This document shows, one piece after another, positions 53,452 to 64,000 of a stretch of 64,000 nt of DNA. The translations under genes and the position numbers were made by a program. How positions within the stretch are numbered: the first letter of the stretch is position 1; the number at the start of each line of letters is the position of its first letter. The notes below the pieces were generated by a model. The model saw nothing but the letters and a program-made list of their open reading frames with translations. It was not told the DNA's origin and ran no database searches. Source of the DNA: Sinorhizobium sp. RAC02 (GTDB lineage: Bacteria; Pseudomonadota; Alphaproteobacteria; Rhizobiales; Rhizobiaceae); assembly GCF_001713395.1 (NCBI RefSeq), contig NZ_CP016452.1, positions 806,001-870,000 of the forward strand, in the 5' to 3' direction.

Positions 53452-53746
53452 GAAACCCGAGAAGATCGAAATTGAGAACATCAATGTTCCCGGCCGTACC
53501 GAACGGGTCGACCGGACGAAATACATGGCGATGTGCACGGCTCTTATCGCCGCTCTGCCGGACAAGGCCCCCGGCCTGACTGTCGCGCAGGCACAGGATG
53601 CGTTGATGCCGTTCCTGTCGGAGACGGACTTTCCCGAGCGGCACAAGGCCGGCTGGTGGATGAAGGCCGTGCAGCTCGACCTTGAGGCAAAGGGCGTCAT
53701 CAAGCGCGCGCCGAAGCGGCCGGTGCAACTCTACCGGCTCACCTGA
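53444..53746 (+). CDS. Small conserved hypothetical protein (DUF6958-like)
   Basis: A 100-residue protein starting MPEKPEKIEIENINVPGRTE, with KAPGLTVAQAQDALMPFL and AGWWMKAVQLDLEAKGVI. I recall this arrangement, including the WWxKxVQLDLEAKG helix, from a small family of unknown function. The last part may form a winged-helix-like fold. It overlaps the previous stop by a few bases and is clearly in the TetR operon. Confidence 0.6.
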   Translation: MPEKPEKIEIENINVPGRTERVDRTKYMAMCTALIAALPDKAPGLTVAQAQDALMPFLSETDFPERHKAGWWMKAVQLDLEAKGVIKRAPKRPVQLYRLT

Positions 53747-53841
53747 CGCCCCATATGCTCCCGGCAGAAATTTTTCGACCAACCGGGAATAGGACTTCGC
53801 CACCGCCGTTCTTCTCGCATCCAATGACGAGGAGAACAGCG

Positions 53842-54558
53842 ATGGCAATTGCCTTTCTGAAGAAACCGCAGTCCCGGCTGACCTTTCTCTGCCGCAAGGA
53901 AGACGAGGGTGTCATCCCGGCCCCGATCCGCGCCAAGACCGCCTTGCCCGAATGGTTCCGCAAGCTGCCGCCCGTCGACGCGGCGCATGTTTCGCCGAAC
54001 AACAGTGGCATCACCGTCAAGCGTTGCATGCCTTTCCTCGATGCCATGGCTGCGGGCTGGGTGATCGGGCTTGCGGGGACCGTGCGCATGGAAATCTCCG
54101 ACGGCGGCAGGCAGGTCGATTGCGGCTGGGATTTCGACCGTACGCTCGTAAGCAACCATGCCAGCCATCAGGTCGCCGGCAATCCGCGCGAACCGCTGCC
54201 GCCGTGCAAGTTCCACAACTACTGGACCATACGCACGCCGCCCGGCTGGAGCTGCCTCTTCGTGCCGCCGCTCAACCGGCCGAATGGCATTTTCGAGATT
54301 GTTGCGGGCGTGGTCGACACCGATACCTACCAGTCGGAAATCCACTTTCCGTTCTTCGCCACCGGAGAGGATGGCCTGCACGTACTGGAGCGCGGCACGC
54401 CGATCGTGCAGGTCATTCCCTTCCGCCGCGACACATCCGACCTCGATGCGGATATCCGTGCCGAAAGCGAAGGCGAGGGCAGCGTTCGCCAGACGATCCT
54501 GCGCAAGACCCTCGCCTCGGATGGCTGGTACCGGAAATTCGCCCGCGCCCAGCGGTAG
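53842..54558 (+). CDS. Hypothetical protein (DUF6065-like)
   Basis: A 238-residue protein without signal peptide or membrane segment. It starts MAIAFLKKPQSRLTFLCRKE and has conserved-looking blocks PEWFRKLPPVDAA, VKRCMPFLDAMAAGWVI and CKFHNYWTIRTPPGWSCLFV. I recall these as a phage/cyanobacterial-type family of unknown function, but I cannot confirm it. GGAGAA lies upstream of ATG 53842. The frame extends to 53755 without support. It lies 95 bp after the preceding gene and may belong to the same transcript. Confidence 0.6.
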   Translation: MAIAFLKKPQSRLTFLCRKEDEGVIPAPIRAKTALPEWFRKLPPVDAAHVSPNNSGITVKRCMPFLDAMAAGWVIGLAGTVRMEISDGGRQVDCGWDFDRTLVSNHASHQVAGNPREPLPPCKFHNYWTIRTPPGWSCLFVPPLNRPNGIFEIVAGVVDTDTYQSEIHFPFFATGEDGLHVLERGTPIVQVIPFRRDTSDLDADIRAESEGEGSVRQTILRKTLASDGWYRKFARAQR

Positions 54559-54736
54559 TCTGGAACCTGCATCAACCATTTTTCACCGCCGTTGCACGTC
54601 GCAGCGGCGGTGATGCCGCGTGCGCCGGAAAATTCGTCCATCCCATTGAAAATATTTTCATTTTTGTGGAATAGGTACCTCTCGCGGCCGTTTCTCCCTT
54701 GCAGCCAACGAGGCTGTCTTTCAAAGGAGAAACGCC

Positions 54737-55081
54737 ATGAAGAAGGTCATCGCCATCCTGAGTGCATTCCTGGTGGTCGGTGCCGCCGCACCGACGCCTG
54801 CCGTCGCCGACGATCCGGTTTTTCGTTTTCTCAAGAAGATGACGCACAGCAGCAAGAGCCAGGCGCGCTACAAACGTGACCGGGACGACGACCGTCGTGG
54901 CGGCTGGAGTTCCAACCGCAACTCCAATTCGTCATCGAATTCCTCGCGGAATTCCAGCTCGAATTCGAACTCGAACCGCAGTTCGAATTCGTCGAGCAAC
55001 TCCAATTCGAACAGTTCGTCCAACTCCTCGAGCAATTCGAGCTCGAACTCGTCCTCCAACTCCTCCTCGGACGACGACTGA
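54737..55081 (+). CDS. Secreted Ser/Asn-repeat low-complexity protein
   Basis: A 114-residue protein with signal peptide (KKVIAILSAFLVVGAAAPTP, then AVA). The short mature head is DDPVFRFLKKMTHSSKSQAR, then a basic/acidic KRDRDDDRRGG. From about residue 57 it is almost only Ser and Asn in irregular SN/SSN units with a few Arg, ending SSDDD. A good ribosome site (AAAGGAGAAACGCC before ATG) supports translation. Such tails resemble flexible, glycosylatable or adhesive extracellular regions. An opposite-strand frame there is only a shadow. It lies about 30 bp before the SLC13-type transporter gene. Confidence 0.65.
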   Translation: MKKVIAILSAFLVVGAAAPTPAVADDPVFRFLKKMTHSSKSQARYKRDRDDDRRGGWSSNRNSNSSSNSSRNSSSNSNSNRSSNSSSNSNSNSSSNSSSNSSSNSSSNSSSDDD

Positions 55082-55112
55082 GACCCCGGCAGAAAACTGA
55101 AAGGAGGGCATC

Positions 55113-56591
55113 GTGACCCTTTACGCAATCGCCCCTCCCGAGCCCCGCGCCGACCGGCGCGGGGTACCGTCCGCCGCGGCCGTGCCAACCATGCCGCTTG
55201 CCCGTGTCCGGCAGATCGTCGCGATGATCGTCCTCGCCTTCAGCGCCATGCTGATCTTTCTGGCGATCGATGGCCTCACCATGCCGATGCGGCTCACACT
55301 CGCGGTCTTCGTCGCGGCGATCACCGCCTGGACCATTCTGGAATTGCCGGATACGCCCGTAGCGCTTGCCGGTGCGGCGATCCTGCCGGTCGTCGGCGCC
55401 ATTGACGAGGACGTGCTTTACCGCTCGCTCGGCAACGAGATCGTCTGGCTGATGCTGGCGGCGTTCGTCGTGGCGGCTGTACTGCGGCAGGTCGGCGTGG
55501 TCGAGCAGGTCATCGGCCGTCTGCTCGACCGTATCAACACCGTGCAGAGCCTGTTCTGGGCACTCACGCTCCTGATTTTCGCCACCGCCTTCGTCATCCC
55601 GTCGACCTCCGCGCGCGCGGCCATCTTGGCGCCGGTCTATCTCGGCCTTTCGGCAGCAATCGCCAATGCGCGGGTAAACCGGGCATTGGCGCTGCTCTTC
55701 CCGTCTATCATTCTGTTGTCCGCCGGTGCTTCGCTGATCGGCGCCGGCGCCCATCTCGTCGCTGCCGACATGATGGAGCGCGTGCGGGGCGAGGGACCTG
55801 GCTTCCTGGCCTGGATAGCGCTTGCCGGCCCGTTTTCGCTGCTTTGCTGCCTTTTCGCCTGCGGCGCCCTCCTGCATGCCTTCCTGACGCGCGAGGAACG
55901 GACACTCGTGCTCGCGCAACGCCAGCAAGACGGCGACCCAGTACCGGTCACGCGGCAGCAATGGACGGTGCTCGCCGTTGCCGGCGTGATGATCCTGCTC
56001 TTCGCGACCCAGCCGCTCCACGGTATCGGCATGGCGTTGACTGCCATTGCCGCTGCCCTTGTGCTGGCGACCGAGCGGGTTTCCGGCCTTTCGCTCAAGA
56101 CAGCGCTGAAAGGCGTCGAATGGAACCTTTTGCTCTTTCTCGCCGGCACCCTCGTCATCGGCGAAGCGCTGCTTGAAACCGGCACGGCAAAGGTGCTGGC
56201 TGACCGCCTGGTCGGGCTGCTGGGGCAAGGTGTGGCCGCTTGGCCCGTGGTCGTCATCGGTTTTGCCGCCGTCGTGGCAACGCTCTCCCACCTCGTGATC
56301 ACATCCCGCACGGCGCGGGCGACGGTGCTCATCCCGGCCCTTGCCTTGCCGTTGGCGGGTCTCGGGGTCGATCCGCTCAATCTCGTGATGGTGGTAACTT
56401 TGGCGAGCGGCTTTTGCCAGACGCTGATGGTCTCCGCCAAGCCGGTCGCCTTGTTCGGTGCCATGGATCCTCCACCCTTTGGGCAGACCGATCTGCTTCG
56501 GCTAGCGAGCTTCCTGATCGTGCCGTTCATCGCGTTGCTTCTCTTCTTCGCCACGCTCGTCTGGCCCCTGCAAGGCCTGCCTCTGCGCTGA
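55113..56591 (+). CDS. SLC13/DASS-type anion transporter
   Basis: A 492-residue membrane protein with about 12 hydrophobic segments. The family features are ATAFVIPSTSARAAILAPV (Ser-rich re-entrant loop) in the first half and its counterpart LVITSRTARATVLIPALA in the second. This inverted-repeat layout marks the divalent anion/sodium symporter (SLC13) group carrying dicarboxylates or sulfate. The start is GTG 55113, with GGAGGG 7 nt upstream. A terminator follows. The downstream glycerate kinase gene may use the imported hydroxyacid, although the terminator separates them. Confidence 0.82.
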   Translation: MTLYAIAPPEPRADRRGVPSAAAVPTMPLARVRQIVAMIVLAFSAMLIFLAIDGLTMPMRLTLAVFVAAITAWTILELPDTPVALAGAAILPVVGAIDEDVLYRSLGNEIVWLMLAAFVVAAVLRQVGVVEQVIGRLLDRINTVQSLFWALTLLIFATAFVIPSTSARAAILAPVYLGLSAAIANARVNRALALLFPSIILLSAGASLIGAGAHLVAADMMERVRGEGPGFLAWIALAGPFSLLCCLFACGALLHAFLTREERTLVLAQRQQDGDPVPVTRQQWTVLAVAGVMILLFATQPLHGIGMALTAIAAALVLATERVSGLSLKTALKGVEWNLLLFLAGTLVIGEALLETGTAKVLADRLVGLLGQGVAAWPVVVIGFAAVVATLSHLVITSRTARATVLIPALALPLAGLGVDPLNLVMVVTLASGFCQTLMVSAKPVALFGAMDPPPFGQTDLLRLASFLIVPFIALLLFFATLVWPLQGLPLR

Positions 56592-56610
56592 AGCGCCTGA
56601 GAACGAGACA

Positions 56611-56638
56611 AAAAGGTCGCCGTTGGCGGCCTTTTTTA
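56611..56638 (+). terminator. Rho-independent terminator after SLC13-type gene
   Basis: AAAAGGTCGCC and GGCGGCCTTTTTT with a short GTT loop and a T-run lie 20 bp after the transporter stop. Confidence 0.85.
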
Positions 56639-56737
56639 TTGAGCCGGCTAACTTTTTTTCGCCGTTGGTGGAATAGAAATCGAAGCGCGTCGTTCCTCCC
56701 CTGTCACAGCATTGTCACAATAGAAAAGGAACGATCC

Positions 56738-57913
56738 ATGTCTTTCACGGTTCTTGTCGCCCCCTCCGGTTTCAAGGAAAGCCTCTCGGCGGACGAAGCC
56801 GCCGATTGCATCGAAAAGGGCGTACTCCGGGCGTTCCCCGAGGCCATTGTGCTGAAGGCGCCGATGGCCGATGGCGGGGAGGGCTTCACCAAGGCCCTCG
56901 TCAAGGCAACAGGCGGTACGCTTCATCACCTAACGGTAACCGGTCCCATCAACGATCCGGTCGAGGCGCATTTCGGTTTTCTCGGCGGATGCAGCGAACC
57001 GACGGCGGTCATCGAGATGGCGGCTGCCGCCGGGCTCAGCCTTGTTCCCCGCGGCCGTCGCAATCCCTGCCTGACGACGAGCTACGGCGTCGGCGAACTC
57101 GTGCGCGCTGCGCTTGACCGCGGTGCCCGTCGCATCCTGCTCGGCTGCGGCGATAGCGGTATCAACGATGGTGGCGCCGGCATGGCCGAGGCGCTGGGTA
57201 TCCGGCTTCTCGACAGCGAAGGTGACCTTCTGCCGCGTGGTGGTGCAGCGCTCGCCGATCTCGCCGCGATCGATCTGTCCGGCCGCGATCCGCGCCTGGA
57301 CACTGTCCGTATCGATGCCGCCGTCAACTGGCACAATGTGCTGCTCGGCGAGCGCGGTGTTGCCCGGGTCTTCGGCCCCCAGAAGGGTGCCACGCCCGAA
57401 CAGGTGGAGGTTCTCGCGGCCGCGATGGAAACCTACGCCGCAAGCATCCGGGATACGACAGGCATCGAGGTGGGCATGGCACCCGGTTCGGGGGCGTCGG
57501 GCGGGCTTGGCGCGGCGGTTCTCGGTCTGCTCGGCGGCAAGCTGCATCCGCGCTACGATATCGTCATGCAATATCTGGAGCTTGACCGCTTCATTGCCGA
57601 GGCGGACCTCGTCATCACTGCGGAGGGCAGCCTCGACGGCCAGACGCCGTTCGGCAAGGTACCGGCAGAGGTGGCACAGCGGGCAAAGCGTGCGGGTGTC
57701 CCCGTCATCGCGCTGGCCGGCACGATCGGCAAGGGCGTGCGGCTGAATTTCGAGCAGGGTATCGATGCCTTCGCCTCCATTCTGACGCGGCCTTGCTCGC
57801 TGGAGGACGCGATTTCATCCGCGCCGAAGCTGCTCGCGCACGCAGCGGAGGACGCCGCCCGCATGGTCATGGTCGGCATGAGCCTGCGAAATCGGGTGGA
57901 AAAAGCGGCGTGA
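56738..57913 (+). CDS. Glycerate kinase (GlxK/GarK family)
   Basis: A 391-residue enzyme making 2-phosphoglycerate from D-glycerate and ATP. The N-terminus FTVLVAPSGFKESLSADEAA and KAPMADGGEGFTKALV are typical of GlxK/GarK. Further motifs are ILLGCGDSGINDGGAGMAEA, the VFGPQKGATPEQVE block and DLVITAEGSLDGQTPFGKVP. ATG 56738 has AAAGGAA upstream. It is preceded by a terminator and its own short leader, so it is probably transcribed alone. It feeds glycerate, for example from glyoxylate or tartronate metabolism, into lower glycolysis. Confidence 0.92.
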   Translation: MSFTVLVAPSGFKESLSADEAADCIEKGVLRAFPEAIVLKAPMADGGEGFTKALVKATGGTLHHLTVTGPINDPVEAHFGFLGGCSEPTAVIEMAAAAGLSLVPRGRRNPCLTTSYGVGELVRAALDRGARRILLGCGDSGINDGGAGMAEALGIRLLDSEGDLLPRGGAALADLAAIDLSGRDPRLDTVRIDAAVNWHNVLLGERGVARVFGPQKGATPEQVEVLAAAMETYAASIRDTTGIEVGMAPGSGASGGLGAAVLGLLGGKLHPRYDIVMQYLELDRFIAEADLVITAEGSLDGQTPFGKVPAEVAQRAKRAGVPVIALAGTIGKGVRLNFEQGIDAFASILTRPCSLEDAISSAPKLLAHAAEDAARMVMVGMSLRNRVEKAA

Positions 57914-58096
57914 TGCAGACGACCTTCCGCCGCCCTTGCGGAGGGGCGGCGCGGTTATCGGTCGCCTCCCGCTAACGCCCCAATGAGGAAACATTACGAA
58001 AATATAATGATCCCAAGGGCTTCAACTTCGGGGTGGGCGGTGTCACATGTCTATCAAAGGGACGGCAGAGGCATGACCTCGATCCGAGGAACACCG

Positions 58097-59371
58097 ATGA
58101 CCAAGACCGCACGACCGAAAAAAGATGAGACGCCCGGCGAAGAGGGTGGCCACGCCAATGTGACCTTCATGCCGGGCGCGACCCCGCCCGTCCGGCGCAA
58201 GCGACGGTCGCGTGCCTGGATCTGGCTTCCGGTGATCGCGCTCATCGCCGGTGCTGGCTATTATGGCTGGCGCGCCTACGCGCCGGCCGAGACGACGACG
58301 GCGATCATCACGCAGCCCGTCGTGCGCGGCGATATCGAAAATGCGGTGACGGCGGTCGGTACGCTGGAGGCCGTGAAGTCGGTCGATGCCGGTGCACAGG
58401 TTTCCGGCCAGCTCAAGGCGATGCATGTCGAGATCGGTGATGTTGTCACGAAGGACCAGCTGATTGCCGAGATCGACCCGGCAACAATCGAGAACCGTAT
58501 CGAGATCAACCGCGCGGAGCTGGCCAATCTCCAGGCGCAACTCGAATCCAAGAAGGCACAACTTGTCTTCAAGCAGGCAAACATCGCCCGCCAGCTCAAT
58601 CTGGTTGCCGGCAATGCCGCCGCCCAGCAGGCGCTCGACCAGGCTGTCGCCGACCTCGCCGCCGCCGAGGCGGATGTCAACGCGACCGAGGCCCAGATCC
58701 GCAAGCAGCAGGCGACGCTCGCCGGCGACGAGGTCGATCTCGGCTATACCAAGATCTATGCGCCCATGGCCGGCACCATCGTCGCCAATCCGGTGAAGGA
58801 AGGCCAGACGCTGAACGCCAGCCAGACGGCGCCGACCATCGTCACGATCGGCGACCTCTCGACCATGACGGTGCGCGCCGAAGTCTCGGAAGCGGATGTC
58901 GGCCGCCTCAAAGTCGGCATGGAGGCCTATTTCACGCTGCTCGGCCAGCCGGGAAAACGCTTCACGGGCACGCTCCGGCAGGTTGAGCCGTCGCCGACGG
59001 TCGAAAACAATGTCGTGCTCTACAATGCCCTGTTCGACGTGCCGAACGCGGACGGCGAACTGATGATATCGATGAGCGCGCAGGTGTTCTTCGTGCAGGC
59101 TGCCGCACGCGACGTGCTGGTCGTGCCGAGCGGGGCCGTAACGATGAAGCGCGGCGACGGCAATCCCCAGGCGCAGGTGACGGTCGTCACGGCGTCCGGC
59201 GGCAACGACGTGCGCGACGTCGAAACCGGCATTCGCAACCGTGTGAGCGTCGAAGTGAAAAGCGGCCTTGCAGAAGGCGACCGGGTCATCGTTGGCTCCG
59301 GTTCTGCCGATGGCGGTGCCGCGAGCAATCGGGGTTCGCGGCGCAACATGCGCATGCCACCGATGTTCTGA
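58097..59371 (+). CDS. Periplasmic adaptor of MacAB-type efflux pump
   Basis: A 424-residue membrane fusion protein. One N-terminal transmembrane anchor ([18 protein letters not shown]) is followed by [20 protein letters not shown], the lipoyl half [20 protein letters not shown], and a long Ala/Gln-rich coiled coil. The second lipoyl half is [20 protein letters not shown], and [14 protein letters not shown] lies in the membrane-proximal part. ATG 58097 is preferred because GAGGA precedes it; longer frames reach 57983. It ends Met-rich (NMRMPPMF). The ABC partner gene follows after 10 bp, but no TolC-like gene is in the window. Confidence 0.88.
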   Translation: MTKTARPKKDETPGEEGGHANVTFMPGATPPVRRKRRSRAWIWLPVIALIAGAGYYGWRAYAPAETTTAIITQPVVRGDIENAVTAVGTLEAVKSVDAGAQVSGQLKAMHVEIGDVVTKDQLIAEIDPATIENRIEINRAELANLQAQLESKKAQLVFKQANIARQLNLVAGNAAAQQALDQAVADLAAAEADVNATEAQIRKQQATLAGDEVDLGYTKIYAPMAGTIVANPVKEGQTLNASQTAPTIVTIGDLSTMTVRAEVSEADVGRLKVGMEAYFTLLGQPGKRFTGTLRQVEPSPTVENNVVLYNALFDVPNADGELMISMSAQVFFVQAAARDVLVVPSGAVTMKRGDGNPQAQVTVVTASGGNDVRDVETGIRNRVSVEVKSGLAEGDRVIVGSGSADGGAASNRGSRRNMRMPPMF

Positions 59372-59381
59372 GGAGGTTGCC

Positions 59382-61325
59382 ATGACGGCGCTCATATCGC
59401 TCAAGGACGTCACGAAGACCTATTTCAACGACGGTTTCGCCGTGGAGGTGCTGCACGGCGTCTCGCTCGACATCGAGGCGGGGGAGTTCGTCGCGATCAT
59501 CGGCCAGTCCGGCTCCGGCAAGTCGACGCTGATGAACATTCTCGGCTGCCTCGACCAGCCGACCACCGGCACCTATCTGATCGATGGCGAGCCGGTTTCC
59601 GATTTCGAAACCGACGACCTGGCGGCCCTGCGCCGCCGCACCTTCGGCTTCGTGTTCCAGAGCTACAACCTCATCCCGACGGCCAGCGCCCGTGAAAATG
59701 TCGAGGTACCGGCGATCTATGCCGGCATTTCGGCGCGCGACCGGCAGGAGCGGGCAGACATGCTGCTTTCCTCGCTGAAGCTCGGCGACCGGCTCGACCA
59801 CCGGCCGAACCAGCTCTCCGGCGGCCAGCAGCAGCGCGTCTCGATCGCCCGCGCGCTGATGAATGGCGGCCGCGTCATCCTCGCCGACGAACCGACCGGC
59901 GCACTCGACAGCCAGAGCGGCGAAGAGGTGATGGCCCTGCTGCACAGGATGCACCAGGATGGTCATACGATCATCCTCATTACCCATTCGCGCGAGGTGG
60001 CGGAAGCCGCCGACCGGCTGATCGAGATCCGCGACGGCCGCATCACCTCCGACCGCGCCCGCAAGCCACGCCCGTCCCCGGTGGCGGCAGCCAGCCTGCA
60101 AAAGGCAGTGAAGGAAGGTTCCGCCGCGATCGCCGATGTTTCCGAAGCGGTCAAGATGGCGATCCGGGCCCTGCACGCCAACCTGTTCCGCACCGTGCTG
60201 ACCTTGCTCGGCATCGTCATCGGCGTCGGCTCGGTGGTTGCCATGCTGGCGATCGGTACGGGTGCACAGAATTCCGTGCTCGACCGCATCTCCTCGATGG
60301 GATCCGACCTGCTGCTTGTTCGGCCCAGCATGGCGAATTTTCGCGGCGCCAGTGGTGGCATCCCGGTGACGCTCATTCCCGCGGACGCCGATGCCATTCT
60401 GGAAGTGCCGAATGTCACCTTCGCCGTGCCGGAAATGACGAGCACCGTGACGCTGCGCCACGGCAACATCGATTATCAGACGACGGCGAACGGCACGGTG
60501 CCGCAGTTCCCGCGCGCCAAGAGCTGGACGGTCGCCTCGGGCGAGTTCATCAATGCGGACGACATGGACACCTATGCGCCGGTCGCCGTGCTCGGCCAGA
60601 CGGTAGCCAAGACGCTGTTTCCGGACGGCGGCAATCCGCTCGGCCAATATGTGCTGGTCAACAAGATCCCCTTCCAGGTGATCGGCGTGATGAGCGAGAT
60701 GGGAGCGAGCGCCGGCGGCAACGACCAGGATGACGTGATCCTCGTGCCGCTCTCGACCGGCAGCATGCGGCTCTTCGGCCAGCGCAACGTGCGCACCATC
60801 ACCGTGCAGGTCGAGGACGCCTCGGCGATAGACCTGACGCAGGAAGCCATTCAGGCCTTGCTCAACGAGCGCCACAAGGCCGAGGACACGCAGATCACCA
60901 ACATGTCCTCGGTGCGTGAGGCCTTTACCGAAACCTCGAACACGATGAAGCTCTTCCTCGGTTCGGTCGCCGCCATCTCGCTTCTCGTCGGCGGCATCGG
61001 GGTTATGAACATCATGCTGGTGAGCGTGCGCGAACGAACGCGCGAGATCGGCGTGCGCATGGCCACGGGCGCGCGCCAGCGCGATATCCTGCTGCAGTTC
61101 CTCATCGAGGCGCTCGTCGTCTCGGCGATCGGTGGCGCCATCGGCGTCGTGCTGGGCTTGTCCGTCGGTGGGCTTGCGCAGGTCTTCGGTCTGCCGGTGA
61201 GCTTTACGGTCGGCCCCGTAGCACTCGCCTTCGCCTGCTCGTTCCTCACCGGCCTCGTCTTCGGTTACCTGCCCGCCCGCAACGCCTCGCGGCTCCAACC
61301 GGCCGTCGCGCTCGGCGCTGATTGA
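59382..61325 (+). CDS. macB: MacB-type ABC transporter (ATPase-permease fusion)
   Basis: A 647-residue inner-membrane protein. The N-terminal ATPase has Walker [16 protein letters not shown], signature [15 protein letters not shown], Walker [12 protein letters not shown] and switch [10 protein letters not shown]. After a linker come the first helix ([20 protein letters not shown]), a large periplasmic MacB domain and an FtsX-type C-terminal part with [20 protein letters not shown] and three final helices. AGGAGG lies 5 nt before ATG 59382. With the adaptor it would export macrolides, peptides or lipids from the periplasm through an outer-membrane channel encoded elsewhere. Confidence 0.9.
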   Translation: MTALISLKDVTKTYFNDGFAVEVLHGVSLDIEAGEFVAIIGQSGSGKSTLMNILGCLDQPTTGTYLIDGEPVSDFETDDLAALRRRTFGFVFQSYNLIPTASARENVEVPAIYAGISARDRQERADMLLSSLKLGDRLDHRPNQLSGGQQQRVSIARALMNGGRVILADEPTGALDSQSGEEVMALLHRMHQDGHTIILITHSREVAEAADRLIEIRDGRITSDRARKPRPSPVAAASLQKAVKEGSAAIADVSEAVKMAIRALHANLFRTVLTLLGIVIGVGSVVAMLAIGTGAQNSVLDRISSMGSDLLLVRPSMANFRGASGGIPVTLIPADADAILEVPNVTFAVPEMTSTVTLRHGNIDYQTTANGTVPQFPRAKSWTVASGEFINADDMDTYAPVAVLGQTVAKTLFPDGGNPLGQYVLVNKIPFQVIGVMSEMGASAGGNDQDDVILVPLSTGSMRLFGQRNVRTITVQVEDASAIDLTQEAIQALLNERHKAEDTQITNMSSVREAFTETSNTMKLFLGSVAAISLLVGGIGVMNIMLVSVRERTREIGVRMATGARQRDILLQFLIEALVVSAIGGAIGVVLGLSVGGLAQVFGLPVSFTVGPVALAFACSFLTGLVFGYLPARNASRLQPAVALGAD

Positions 61326-61392
61326 ATGGTCCGATTGAGTGGATTGTCGCAGATCGCCTCCTGTGCCACCATAGGTGCGGGAGGATATCTGG

Positions 61393-63264
<1,872 letters not shown>

Positions 63265-63273
63265 TGCAGCCGC

Positions 63274-63289
63274 TGCAACACCTGTTGCA
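63274..63289. promoter_or_regulatory. Enhancer (UAS) dyad for sigma-54 activator
   Basis: TGCAACA-CC-TGTTGCA is a perfect 7-bp-arm palindrome about 85 bp upstream of the -24 element. A further half-site TGTTGCA lies at 63297-63303. It fits the binding site of the activator encoded just upstream. Confidence 0.7.
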
Positions 63290-63365
63290 CGCCACCTGTT
63301 GCATTCCGCCGCTTCGCAGCCTGTGCTTTCCTCTAACCTGCTCATAAATCAGTGGAAACGGAATT

Positions 63366-63381
63366 TGGCACGCCGCTTGCT
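63366..63381 (+). promoter_or_regulatory. Sigma-54 (-24/-12) promoter
   Basis: TGGCACG-CCGC-TTGCT matches the sigma-54 consensus TGGCACG-N4-TTGCW, with GG (63367-63368) and GC (63379-63380) in the correct spacing. Transcription would start near 63392, about 24 bp before the ATG at 63416. Confidence 0.85.
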
Positions 63382-63415
63382 GCTCTCTGTGCGGGAGATA
63401 GCAGGAGGAGAAACC

Positions 63416-64000
63416 ATGCTCGACAAAACCCCCACCACCCGCGTCCAGGCGCTTCTCGACACATTCGGCGCAGCACTCGAAACCGGCCGCATCGACGACG
63501 CCGTCAATCTGTTCGCCGAGGAATGCTACTGGCGCGACCTCGTCGCCTTCACCTGGAACCTCAAGACCGTCGAGGGCCGTGACCAGGTTCGCGACATGTT
63601 GCAGGCCCAGCTCGCCACGGCAAAACCCTCGAACTGGCGCGTGGCGACCGGCGAGGAGGCGACCGAAAGTGACGGCGTCCTGGAAAGCTGGATTTCGTTC
63701 GAGACGGCGACCGGGCGCGGCTACGGGCTGGTGCGTTTCAAGAACGGCCTCATCTGGACGCTTTTGACGGCGCTTGGGGAACTCAAGGGCCACGAAGAAA
63801 AGATCGGCTTCACCCGCCCGCTCGGCGCCCGACATGGCCAGAACATCGGCGCCAAGACCTGGAAGGAAGAGCGTGAGGACGAGGAGCGTACGCTCGGCTA
63901 CGAGAAGCAGCCCTATACCGTCATCATCGGTGGCGGGCAGGGCGGCATTGCGCTCGGTGCGCGGCTGCGCCAGCTTGGTGTGCCGACGATCATTCTTGAA
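63416..64000 (+). CDS. SnoaL-like/flavin monooxygenase fusion, 3' end outside window
   Basis: The first 195 residues of a longer protein. An N-terminal SnoaL/NTF2-like domain reads TRVQALLDTFGAALETGRID, DAVNLFAEECYWRDLVAFTW and TVEGRDQVRDML. Then comes a flavin-containing monooxygenase start: YTVIIGGGQGGIALGARLRQ with the GxGxxG FAD fold, continuing to the window end. AGGAGGAGAAACC precedes ATG 63416. Such fusions belong to Baeyer-Villiger or FMO-type oxygenases. Control by a GAF/sigma-54 activator suggests it is induced by a specific substrate, perhaps a ketone or alcohol. The substrate is unknown. Confidence 0.85.
   Translation, partial: MLDKTPTTRVQALLDTFGAALETGRIDDAVNLFAEECYWRDLVAFTWNLKTVEGRDQVRDMLQAQLATAKPSNWRVATGEEATESDGVLESWISFETATGRGYGLVRFKNGLIWTLLTALGELKGHEEKIGFTRPLGARHGQNIGAKTWKEEREDEERTLGYEKQPYTVIIGGGQGGIALGARLRQLGVPTIILE

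Noticed and set aside
54930..55070. Possible tandem DNA repeat or CRISPR-like array
   Set aside because: Units are irregular 6-9 base codon repeats inside one gene, with no constant spacer length or leader.
54868..55188. Glu/Leu-rich minus-strand frame opposite the Ser/Asn protein
   Set aside because: Arises from the repeated AATTCGAG-like units read backwards; no signal peptide or start support.

Overview
The window is GC-rich and densely coded, with many ABC importers, LysR/DeoR/SorC/MocR regulators and FAD-dependent oxidoreductases. It carries a SyrB-like protein gene, remains of an FMN riboswitch-ribB locus, a TTGCAA-type box before an Nramp gene and a split transketolase. This points to an alphaproteobacterium of the Rhizobiales (Rhizobiaceae-like: Rhizobium, Ensifer, Shinella or Agrobacterium relatives). 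The genus cannot be fixed from the sequence. The mix of catabolic islands, decayed genes and insertion sequences suits a chromid, megaplasmid or accessory chromosomal region. No rRNA, tRNA or CRISPR array was seen.

Layout. 1-6.4 kb: the end of a gabD-like dehydrogenase, an SDR gene, an orphan peptide-type substrate-binding protein with a phosphodiesterase, and a divergent MocR regulator. 6.3-8.1 kb: a truncated cold-shock gene and two related SyrB-like genes. 8.2-15.2 kb: a DeoR regulator divergent from a five-gene operon (GlpA-like [2Fe-2S] flavoprotein, second flavoprotein, FGGY kinase, DUF1937-like protein, APC permease). This is the best candidate for an undescribed catabolic pathway. 15.2-16.2 kb: gene remnants. 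16.2-22.5 kb: a polar amino-acid ABC importer with an Asp/Glu racemase-family protein, an aldo/keto reductase and a DAO-type oxidase. 22.5-29.3 kb: a LysR regulator divergent from a dimethylglycine-dehydrogenase-like GcvT flavoprotein, EtfBA, PurU and a truncated FolD. This is a coherent N-demethylation and one-carbon module, ending at a rearrangement junction.

29.5-39.2 kb: a SorC-regulated sugar or polyol locus with an SDR, FGGY kinase, two-subunit transketolase, ribose-type ABC importer and a frameshifted SDR. Similar AT-rich dyads lie at both promoter regions, so one regulator may control everything. The gene set resembles D-apulose-type branched-sugar pathways. 39.2-39.5 kb: a deleted FMN riboswitch-ribB locus. 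39.7-48.8 kb: glutamate dehydrogenase, a CDF transporter, envelope enzymes (DUF882 protein, two L,D-transpeptidases of which one is frameshifted, DsbA-like, parvulin) and an Nramp metal transporter with a Mur-like box.

48.8-54.6 kb: an IS5-type remnant and a complete IS3-type element, whose right end abuts an ECF sigma/anti-sigma pair, then a TetR-controlled cluster of small genes. 54.7-64 kb: a secreted Ser/Asn-repeat protein, an SLC13-type transporter, glycerate kinase, a MacAB-like efflux pair, and a sigma-54 activator. The activator sits before a strong -24/-12 promoter driving an SnoaL-flavin monooxygenase fusion that runs off the window.
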